From the NCBI GenBank assembly GCA_910574455.1, contig CAJSYZ010000007.1:4707974-4771973 (forward strand): DNA of 64,000 nucleotides, written 5' to 3'. This DNA comes from Trichaptum fuscoviolaceum (lineage: Eukaryota; Basidiomycota; Agaricomycetes; Hymenochaetales; Trichaptaceae). This document shows, piece after piece, positions 56,081-64,000 of this stretch (position 1 is its first letter; each line of letters starts with the position of its first letter). Both the position numbers and the translations under genes were made by a program. A model generated the notes under the pieces. That model did no database searches. It was not told the DNA's origin and saw only the letters and a list, made by a program, of their open reading frames with translations.

Positions 56081-56778
56081 CATAGCTCGTTTCTTAAACC
56101 GTGCCTCATGAGCGCACACTAGCCACGATTCCTGCTAATGAGCCATTCTATCTCACGAATACAGTACTCGCGCGCGCTGCCTGTCTCCTGATGTCCTCTT
56201 GTCATTGTTGTCATTGTTGTCCTTGTCTTCCATAGCTTTCGCATTTGTATAATTCTGTATCAAAATATCCCTTACATACAGATATAGCAGTCTACTCAAC
56301 TTTTTTTTTGCTATTTCCTATGCTTAGTCGCCGTCAATGCGACAGTTTTGTATCGTTTGTATATGTATGCTGTTTGCAGTGTTCGATGATCACCGACGTC
56401 ATATTTGGATGAATGGTCGAGAACGAAGTCCAGACAAGCTGGGATCAGCTTGAAGAGAATAAAGTAAAAGAATCGAAGACTATTGTTAATCAACAATCAC
56501 AGAACCCAAGAGCCATTAGGTATCGCCAGTGATGAATGGAGGGTGTTCAAGTTAGAGAATGTCGTCCAGATTAAAGTTGAAGAAATTAGTACTACTACTA
56601 AATCTGGAAACACTGCGTGGTCCAATAACTCGTGATTTCCTCTGGCTCGCCGAAGACTTTTGGTCTTTCGTTGACATATTCGACTACCTGCACCATTTTC
56701 ACCAACGGGTGATTTATTATCTGCATAGAAGACTTGTAGACGGAAACGCCTACTAGTTCGTTGCAGGTCTTTCCAAAG
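56081..56778. other. Intergenic, no supported gene
   Basis: Contains the T-rich 3' flank of the small membrane-protein gene and the promoter of MSP1. Nothing else recognised. Confidence 0.5.
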
Positions 56779-58378
56779 ATGTCGGGAGCCAACTACACTG
56801 CAAGGAAAATCGCCCTTGATGGTGAGTTATTGCACTCTAGCTTTTCTTAACGGAACGCTGATGATCTTTAGTCGTAATGTTCGCTGCTTCACAAGTGGGC
56901 TTTCGCTTGTTATGATAGAATGCCTGAGCTAATTGACGTATCTGCAAGGCAGCTTTGTATTACACAGTTAGAGTACGTTCATCATCATAACTTCACGCAC
57001 TTCAGGCTGACCATTCGCTTCGAAGTGGGTCTTAGATTCAATAAGTGGCTCACCCGTCGACAACAAAGAAGCGAAGGCGAAGAGTGTTTCCATCTTGAAA
57101 CGTTTGGGTCATGAGGAAATGAAGCTCAACGAATATGAACGTACGTGTAGTCCAAGCTGGTCTCGGCGAATTGATGCTTATAGGTTCTTCACCAGAAATG
57201 ATTGCTGGGGAGCTAATACACCCGGACGACATAGACGTTCGATTCTCTGGTCCGTCATCTTCACCTACGCCATTTCACAGTACCACTAATTATTCTGTAC
57301 TAGATATCGGAGGACTTGACTCCGTAATCTCCGACCTCCGTGAATCCGTTATTTACCCACTCGTCTACCCCTCACTCTTCGCGAGTCAGTCCAAGCTACT
57401 CGGCGCGCCCAAAGGTGTGCTTCTCTATGGACTACCAGGATGTGGGAAAACGATGCTCGCAAAGGCGTTGGCGAAAGAGAGTGGGGCGACATTCATCAAC
57501 ATCGCCGCGTCCGCGCTCACAAATAAGTGGTACGGCGAGTCGAACAAGCTCGTTGCCGGACTGTTTAGCCTTGCGAGAAAAGTCCAGCCGAGCATTATCT
57601 TCATTGACGAAATCGACTCTTTCCTACGTGAGCGCAGTCGTGGCGACCATGAGGTGACCGGTATGATGAAAGCGGAATTTATGACGTGAGTATCTTTTAC
57701 ACCCGTTCGGAGAGCCTTCGTCTTCATAATACTGAAGGAGGCTTCTTCCTCCGTAATACTAGACTATGGGATGGTCTTACCTCGGCGCAAGACCGCATAC
57801 TCGTGCTCGGCGCTACAAACCGCCCAGGAGATATCGACTCTGCAATCCTTCGGCGAATGCCTAAGCGATTCCCTGTTCGCCTGCCCGACCGAAGCCAGCG
57901 AGCTAAGATCCTTAATCTCGTAAGTTCCTCGCGCGACCTCTCAGCTCCAACGTTTACTTATTTCATACGCATATTCTAGATGCTGAAAGGAACTACACTG
58001 GATGCCAGCTTTTCCGTAGATGAGCTCGCACAGCGAACAGAGGGCTACTCCGGCTCTGACCTGAAGGAGCTTTGCCGGAACGCGGCGATGGTCCCAGTAC
58101 GTGAATACCTTAAGGAGGCTGGTGGAAACCCGGAGATTTTGGAGAAGAGTCGTGAAGAGGTATGTCTTCTTCCGTGTTTTCCCATATCTCTCGTGTGATA
58201 TCTTAACGCTGACGCGCGCTTTCTGCTTGATATAACGCAGAACTTTAACCTCCGTCCATTGAGGTTAGAAGACTTCAACGTGGACGCGCTAATCGAGGAG
58301 GCGTTTGATAGTTCAGGGTTGAGCCAAATACGGGAGGACGAAGAGTCTCAATCGATCCCGAGGGAAGATTGTGATTAG
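56779..58378 (+). CDS. MSP1: Msp1/ATAD1 AAA ATPase, mitochondrial outer-membrane protein extractor
   Basis: Msp1 pulls mislocalised tail-anchored proteins out of the outer mitochondrial membrane. Exon 1 starts at the ATG at 56,779 ([14 protein letters not shown]). The next exon gives the membrane helix VVMFAASQ. Joins between 56,890 and 57,060 are uncertain, then [20 protein letters not shown] (to 57,140), [19 protein letters not shown] (57,196-57,249 into 57,304) and the AAA core: Walker [14 protein letters not shown], pore loop NKWYGES, Walker [15 protein letters not shown], sensor-1 [14 protein letters not shown], arginine-finger region [14 protein letters not shown], then [35 protein letters not shown] and a C-terminal exon ending EDCD at 58,378. 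Later exons: 57,304-57,685, 57,763-57,919, 57,980-58,159, 58,241-58,378. No damage seen. Confidence 0.95.
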
Positions 58379-58738
58379 AAACCTCTGTGCGTCTATACTC
58401 AATGTTTACTCTTTGTCCGCGCTTCCTGCTAAAAAGTCGGCGCTTCTACTGTAGCTCCAGCATGTTCTACTTTTGTCCCTCTTACATATACGATTTCGCC
58501 TTTAGACCTTTTTATAGCAATACAGTACTCCCTTCCTGCATTCACGATGTATCTATACATACGGAAGCTAAATTTATTAATCTACCTCTTAGATGGAGTT
58601 AATGTACGCCGACAACTCATCTCAGCCGCTTAAACCTGTCTTGACATCTCCAAGAACTTCCTCCAATATCACAAATAGATCAGAATTTCGCCGGTCGTTC
58701 TTTGTTCGCGACGTGAACATGTTTAAGAATGTGCAAGA

Positions 58739-60586
58739 CTAGGAGACTTTGTCTTCCCTGAAATATGAAGTGCTCGAACCTGCACGCGCAATCGGCGGTG
58801 GCTTGCTTCCATCAGCAAAGTGCATGAGCAGGCTGTGGGCATTGGCGCGCACGTCCTCGACGCGTAGCCGATACTTCTTGGGCATGAGCCCTTTCCCGAA
58901 CGTATCCGTTACGTGGTTCGCACACAACAGCGCTACGAAGATGTTGATTAGGTGAAGCGGTAAGAACGAGAACGCCAGAGTCCAAAGCGTGGTGAGATTA
59001 TTGCGCTCAAATCTGAGAAGCGGGCCTTTGCATCCGGGAAGCGGCGTGCGGGGGTAACACCGCCGTGTGACGACAGCTTCGTGCACTGGGTCGTAGAACC
59101 CACAGCATTTGAGCGAGTCCTGGATAACCTGCCGGCCGATGTCCGTGTACCACTGTGACCACGCGAGGTTGAGCTTGCGGTCGAGTGCGAAAACGGAACG
59201 CTTGTATGACGTGTAGCCGACCGTGAGGAGCGAGATGAGTGCGGGCCAAAGTAGGATGGCGTACACAGCGAGGATGGGCCTGGAGTTCAGAAGCGTGCCC
59301 GTCAAGCCGACAAGTGCAGAGGTGAGCATGAGGATGGAGCACAGTGTGATGAGAATGAGAACGTCGCTGTCAGCGACGAGCATTACGTCTGCGTGATCCC
59401 AAGCTAGATGGGTCAATGAGTGAATGATGATCAAACCATCACGACGAGGGCACTTACTTTGATACCAAGTAACGACAGAATACGTCAAAGCTGCGACGCT
59501 ATACCCAAGTACAGTCAGCACAGACAAAATCAAGCACCATTTCGGCCTTGACCACTGTCCAATTCGCTCAAGGCCCAGGCCTATTTCCACGTCAGATAAT
59601 GCGACCAATTGCTCAGGCCCTAGGGCAAGCTTATCGTATTGAGATTTGTCCGGCTTCAGACGAGATCTCTTGAGATGCTTCATGAACTTGGGTTCCGGCC
59701 ATTTCTGCGTGAACTTTTCAGTTCTCGGAAACTCAGATACAAGGGAGGATCGTCCTGATGAGTGAGCAGAGGACGAAATCGAGACAGCTGTCGCACTATC
59801 TGAGCTGGCAGACGATGAATCAGAATTAGACCGCGCTTGAATTGGTCGTTTCACCTCCAGATCACTTGCCGCCCTCTCCTCGGAATTGATTGTCATGAAG
59901 CAGCTTTTCAGACGACCAGCTTGCTCGGACACAGATACAGAAGGTATAGAGATAGATTGAATCATCCTAAGCGGAGATGAGACCGCAGAGAGCACGGATT
60001 GTTGCCTGGTCCTTGATATCATCGAAACCGGGGTAGCCCTTCCATCGGCTGATTGGGAGTCCGACTTTCCTGGTTTATCAGATCTTGCGTTTAAGCCACT
60101 CCGAAAGAAATTAAATGCGCCTAGACGAGGTGAAGAGAAGTCTGGAGTAGGTAGTCGAGGAATCTCGGAAACCCGCGTCGTAATACTCGAGGCTGTTTCA
60201 GTTCGAGCTGAGAGGTCGGGTCGAGGTGTGAGCGGAACAGATTCGAGAATGTCCTCATCTGCGCCAGCATCTGCACCCAGCAGTTTCTGGTGAATATCGT
60301 CCACGGGATATGGATTGCAATCGGCAATTGATAGTTTATTCCGGACCAAAAGCACAGACGGACGGCCGTGCAAGTCATCGACGTCTTCAACCTGCAGAAG
60401 CGGCGTACTCAACAAAGCTTCACCCTGTTCCGATGGATCATATTCATCCCTCAGATATGAAGGTTTGAGAGTCAGAGAAGGAGATTCCGAGAAAAGAGGC
60501 CCTTGACCGACTCTAGGAGATAAGGTTCGTCGACGAACGGTCCGGTCCACGTTGGTGAAGGCAGAGGAGGACGAAGCTCCACACAT
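58739..60586 (-). CDS. Tetraspanin-like membrane protein with long N-terminal cytosolic region
   Basis: 615 codons from the ATG at 60,586. The first two thirds are a Ser-rich, disordered, presumably cytosolic region (SISIPSVSVSEQ, SDSSSASSDSATAVSISSSA). Four helices follow: CLILSVLTVLGYSVAALTYS, VLILITLCSILMLTSALVGL, AVYAILLWPALISLLTVGY and LWTLAFSFLPLHLINIFVAL. Between helices 3 and 4 the large loop carries the tetraspanin CCG motif (DSLKCCGFYDPVHEA) and further cysteines (RRCYPRTPLPGCKG). A 54-nt in-frame GT..AG segment (59,404-59,457) between TWYQ and WDHADVM is most likely an intron, leaving about 597 residues. Tetraspanins organise membrane microdomains. Faces MSP1 tail to tail. Confidence 0.88.
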   Translation of the reverse strand: MCGASSSSAFTNVDRTVRRRTLSPRVGQGPLFSESPSLTLKPSYLRDEYDPSEQGEALLSTPLLQVEDVDDLHGRPSVLLVRNKLSIADCNPYPVDDIHQKLLGADAGADEDILESVPLTPRPDLSARTETASSITTRVSEIPRLPTPDFSSPRLGAFNFFRSGLNARSDKPGKSDSQSADGRATPVSMISRTRQQSVLSAVSSPLRMIQSISIPSVSVSEQAGRLKSCFMTINSEERAASDLEVKRPIQARSNSDSSSASSDSATAVSISSSAHSSGRSSLVSEFPRTEKFTQKWPEPKFMKHLKRSRLKPDKSQYDKLALGPEQLVALSDVEIGLGLERIGQWSRPKWCLILSVLTVLGYSVAALTYSVVTWYQSKCPRRDGLIIIHSLTHLAWDHADVMLVADSDVLILITLCSILMLTSALVGLTGTLLNSRPILAVYAILLWPALISLLTVGYTSYKRSVFALDRKLNLAWSQWYTDIGRQVIQDSLKCCGFYDPVHEAVVTRRCYPRTPLPGCKGPLLRFERNNLTTLWTLAFSFLPLHLINIFVALLCANHVTDTFGKGLMPKKYRLRVEDVRANAHSLLMHFADGSKPPPIARAGSSTSYFREDKVS

Positions 60587-61705
60587 ACCTAAATCTCAAG
60601 GGATGCACCTTCAGTACAGCGTGGAGGAGTTTCAGAGAGAGTAAGGCGAGAAGATTGGGAGCAGGATGGTGGCTGACAGACTTGAAAACTTAATGACGAG
60701 TGGCTGACATCTTGACTCACAGAACTGACGCTGATTACTGCGCTGCAGAGAGCTCGAAATCCATCCTTTCTCTACTTTGCTTGAATTGCCTTTCGGTTGT
60801 TGGGAATGGAGAGGTGGAATCAATGATTTGGTTGAAACCAGTCATTCTACTGAAAAGGTATCTACATATCAATTGACGTTGCAAGGCATTAAACGCATTG
60901 TGCTTACCTTCCAGGCTTCAACTGAGGGTACTTGCTGATCACCCAAAGAACCACAATGTGAGCACTCGATCATGACATACCCGTCGATATGTCCGTAGGA
61001 CTCCTGAGTCCCTACTGTCTGCATCCAAGTCTCCAATCCCTACGCAAGCCCTCTTCCCTCAAGCACATCAAGCGCATTGTTCCAAATGATGTCGAGAAGG
61101 AGCACAACAACGAATGCCATCATACCACAGGAAGTGCCGAGAAATTACTGGTGAATTGACGATGAGCTCAGTCAGGACTCCAGGTCTGTGTCCCATAACG
61201 ATGAACTTAACTTCAAGTTGCTACTTAGTAGTACATGTACACCGCGACTCAAACCTTCAACTTCAACTTGAACTGCCTGCCCTCAGGCAAAATACCATTG
61301 GCAGTGAAAGTGGCGAAGTCCACTGAACAACCGTCTTCAACACTTTCTTCTGTCATCTATGTAAATTATATAGCGCCGTCAGAGCCAGCGGTCCCCGACA
61401 CGAACATGCATTAATTTTGATGCTGAACCCAATACAGAGGCGGGTAATACTGTCATAAGATATCATTCAATTCCTTTACTACTTAGCAGAAGAGACAGAA
61501 AAATAGGGGGAAAAGTTACGAGGCTTCCCCAAAACTCTCAAACTATTCTTTCGCTTACTTGTCTGAACAATGAAATAACCTGATACAATCCGGCAGATCT
61601 CCTGGAAGATTTTACATCGTCAGATCTGACAGAGATAACAAGTAGTACTATTCCCGCTCACTGAAATCAAGTTCTCGGTGCCCTGGAAAGAAACTCTGGC
61701 AGTCT
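60587..61705. other. Degenerate stretch, no supported gene
   Basis: Contains the promoter of the tetraspanin-like gene. A short plus-strand phrase (SLKHIKRIVPNDVEKEHNNE, about 61,056-61,115) looks coding but is isolated. A small palindromic-word cluster (AACTTCAAGTTGCTACTTAG, TTCAACTTCAACTTGAACTG) lies at about 61,208-61,275. Confidence 0.45.
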
Positions 61706-62019
61706 GGAATGCTGGGCTCGAGAGAAAGGGCGGGGAAAGCCTCCTGTCCACGGCCTCCACAGAAGAAGAGCCACTTGAGCGCCTTCGCGGCATTTCTCTC
61801 AAAAGATTCGAAATTGTGCGAAGCGGCAATGGCAACTGCGGACACGATGCCCTGGGAGTGTCCAGTAGCACCATGGACAAGCCTGCGCATCTCGCCTGGA
61901 GTGATGTCTGTTACTCGGCATGCAATAAGGTACTGAGTGAGTTGAGTGAGCCCGATGAGAGGGAAGGATACGGGAACAGACACGAAATACTGTGTTGAAG
62001 GGCGGGGAAGAGCCCCGGA
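61706..62019 (-). pseudogene. Fatty acid synthase beta-subunit fragment (N-terminal acyltransferase domain)
   Basis: Reading leftwards from 62,019: RPSTQYFVSVPVSFPLIGLT, QLTQYLIACRVTDITPGEM, GATGHSQGIVSAVAIAASHN, FESFERNAAKALKWLFFCGG and GQEAFPALSLEPSIPD. The nucleophile elbow GHSQG is the starter acetyltransferase active site of fungal FAS beta. Similarity stops near 61,706, so this was already a fragment. On its 5' side it is cut at 62,019 by the gypsy LTR. The full enzyme is over 2,000 residues; only about 100 remain here. Confidence 0.88.
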
Positions 62020-62849
62020 TGTCGAGATCCCAGGCCCCTTTTCTCATTTCCCGCACTTTCCCGCCAAGGATCCCGACATGAGCAGACAATCCCGCGGGGA
62101 GAATCCCGCCATTGGATTCCCCGCGCGAAACCCCTTTCCCGACTCGCACGATCCCCCGCAAGATCCCCCGCTCACGTGACCTATCCCGCACCACCGTCCC
62201 GACCACCATGCACGCATACACACATTCATTTACGACGACCCGCCACGGCACACGTACATTCACTTATCAACATACGCTCATTAATCCGTTAGTACCTCAA
62301 GGTGACGACCTGCAACAGTCTGGCATACCTAGTCTGGCTAGTCGCGGCCCCGGACCGGACGCTGACGTCCACGGACAGGCCGTAGCCATCTGGAGAGACG
62401 GGATAGACATGCCTAGCAGTGCGGTCGTAGCATGTATCGTTTGTAGTAGATAGGTGCGCATTGCGCAAGGACACTTAGCGTAGATTAACTATACAGTCTT
62501 TACGAAGTAGATAAATAGCTGTAGGCATCGTAAGGAGCACCCCACTTTTGACCTCTTGTGGAGTGCTTCCTTAGGTGCGATCTCTCTCTTTTCTCCTGTG
62601 TAGTTAGTTGCGCAATACTTACTTGTGGAGTGCTTCCTTAGGGATCCGCTTACTTGACGTTCAAAGCAGTGAAGAGTCCTAGCTGGCCTTGAGAATCCCG
62701 CGACGCGCCTGGATAGAATCCCGCGCGTTTCCCGCCTGAATTCCCACGCTCGTTCCCAGTCGCGAATCCAGATTCCCGAACGCGGGTTCTTGTCGCGAAT
62801 TCCAGTTTCCCGAAACTGTTTCCCGCTACAATTCCCGACGGTCGTAACA
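62020..62849 (+). repeat. 5' LTR of copy B (830 bp)
   Basis: Begins TGTCGAGATC and ends GGTCGTAACA. Same length as, and by eye same sequence as, the 5' LTR of copy A, without the eight indels that mark the 3' LTR of copy A. Confidence 0.95.
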
Positions 62850-62938
62850 TTAGGTCAAAAGTCCTGGCTCACCGCCGCTCAGACTCGACACCCTCACGCT
62901 CTTTACTTCTACCCCCGCACCCGTACCGCCGACCAGCG

Positions 62939-64000
62939 ATGTCGTCCCACCAGGAATGGGGAGGACTCGCAGATACCTTCGCTTTCCCGTCCCCGAGCTC
63001 CTCGATGGAGGAAGACAAACTCCAGCCCATCCTTGATCGCCTTGACACCCTCGAAAAACGCTACTCCAAGCTAGTCAACAAACACAATCAGGTTCAGAAC
63101 ACAGTCGCCCAGCTCAAGCACGCCAACCGGGCGTTAGAAGCCCAAATCGCGAGCCAGCCCGCCTCCCCGTCTGGGGGCGGAGCAGGGCTCAAGATGAAGC
63201 TTCCCGACACCTTCGAAGGCGAACGAGCCAAGCTGGAGAACTGGATTCACCAGATTAAGCTCTACCTGTTCGGACAACATCCGGGACTAGACGAAACCCG
63301 CAAGGTCGCATTCGCTCTGATGCTACTGCGGGGGCCGGCGCAAGACTGGGCACGACCTATTCTAGATCGACTCCAGGACATCCCGACACCGCCAGAAGCC
63401 GCCAGCCTGGAGGCCCTGTTCACCGCCCTTCGCGCCTCTTACGGAGAAATCGATGCAGACAAAGCCGCAGCCGACAAGCTGATGCGCCTACGCCAGACAG
63501 GAACGGTCGCCGAGTTTGCGTTGCAATTCCGTGCCCTCCAAGCCCTCACCGGGTGGCCCAAGGACGCAACGACGGACGTCATCTACCTCGACATGTTCCG
63601 GAAGGGACTCAAAGACCAGGTTCGCCAGCACATCACCAGCACAGAGGTGAAGGATATGAAATTCGATGCCTACGTCAATTGGGTTTCCGAGACGGACGAG
63701 AAGCTAAGGCTCGCACACGCCTATGGACCAGTATCAAAGCCAGCGGCTACGCCCCGAAGCAATCCCGGCACCACTAGCTCAGTTCCGCGTACGATCCTGA
63801 CTGCGGGCGCAAGCTCGACGAAGGATCCCAACGCAATGGAGATTGACAGGGTGCGCCGGGAGCGCAGGAGTAAGGGACTATGCTACTACTGCGGAGAGAA
63901 AGACCATTTAGTGAGCGATTGCCCAACGCGACCGCCAACCCGAAACCTAAAGGCTACGAAATCCACGTCCCCGTCGAGCCCCTCGCCCCCCGCGCTCCAG
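62939..64000 (+). CDS. gag: Gypsy Gag, copy B, partial
   Basis: 354 codons from the ATG at 62,939 to the window edge, with no stop. Same coiled coil, capsid region and zinc knuckle (CYYCGEKDHLVSDC) as copy A. It differs from copy A by Gln to Arg near residue 63 and several Ala to Thr, Ala to Val, Ser to Leu and Pro to Leu changes, most explained by C to T or G to A at CpG. The frameshift heptamer lies beyond the edge. Confidence 0.95.
   Translation, partial: MSSHQEWGGLADTFAFPSPSSSMEEDKLQPILDRLDTLEKRYSKLVNKHNQVQNTVAQLKHANRALEAQIASQPASPSGGGAGLKMKLPDTFEGERAKLENWIHQIKLYLFGQHPGLDETRKVAFALMLLRGPAQDWARPILDRLQDIPTPPEAASLEALFTALRASYGEIDADKAAADKLMRLRQTGTVAEFALQFRALQALTGWPKDATTDVIYLDMFRKGLKDQVRQHITSTEVKDMKFDAYVNWVSETDEKLRLAHAYGPVSKPAATPRSNPGTTSSVPRTILTAGASSTKDPNAMEIDRVRRERRSKGLCYYCGEKDHLVSDCPTRPPTRNLKATKSTSPSSPSPPALQ

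Larger units (their letters stand above)
62020..64000 (+). mobile_element. Second gypsy chromovirus copy (copy B), truncated by the window edge
   Basis: Same family as 24,173-30,908 but on the plus strand. Its 5' LTR and leader look the same as those of copy A up to about codon 63 of gag, where scattered substitutions start. CCGGA at 62,015-62,019 should be the target duplication; the other side lies outside the window. Confidence 0.95.

Overview
This window is nuclear DNA of a filamentous basidiomycete, most likely an Agaricomycete. The evidence is dense 50-65 nt GT-AG introns, a Plavaka-type DNA transposase, Ty3/gypsy chromovirus retrotransposons, a DUF6533 membrane protein, a fungal Slp1-type SUN protein and NRPS-like A-T enzymes. 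I could not fix the genus from sequence alone.

Layout. 1-4.6 kb is a decayed copy of a segmental duplication whose better-preserved twin lies at 38.6-43.2 kb. Both copies hold a collapsed thioredoxin reductase (TRR1) remnant and a SUN-domain gene; the SUN gene is open only in the right copy. 5.9-12 kb holds a dead group III hybrid histidine kinase, a 3'-5' exonuclease with one apparent frameshift, and WD40 debris. 12.6-36.8 kb is the accessory core: two pairs of divergent genes, each pair separated by DNA made almost wholly of short self-complementary words. The right-hand pair is a Plavaka transposase (minus strand) and a coiled-coil/NLS/acidic-tail protein (plus strand). The Plavaka gene is split by a 6,736-bp gypsy chromovirus with a perfect 5-bp target duplication. 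The left-hand pair is an unrecognised coiled-coil gene (minus) and an unrecognised acidic gene (plus). A 383-bp MITE-like element with about 30-bp inverted ends sits between them.

43.5-60.6 kb looks like ordinary conserved gene space: an FMN-dependent lactate-oxidising enzyme, an NRPS-like A-T enzyme, a DUF6533 multi-pass protein, V-ATPase proteolipid c (VMA3, nine exons including a 13-nt one), a small single-pass membrane protein, the mitochondrial AAA extractor Msp1 and a tetraspanin-like protein. From 61.7 kb a fragment of fatty acid synthase beta is cut by a second copy of the same gypsy family, which runs off the right edge.

The strongest candidate for something undescribed is the 8.7-33.5 kb palindromic-word mosaic. 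It lies between divergent genes, inside an unusually long intron and inside a likely intron of the transposase, and the transposase and its divergent partner may form one two-gene element. Much of the frame damage is 1-2 base indels. The two LTRs of the complete gypsy also differ only by such indels, so some frameshifts could be consensus errors. All splice joins are read by eye.
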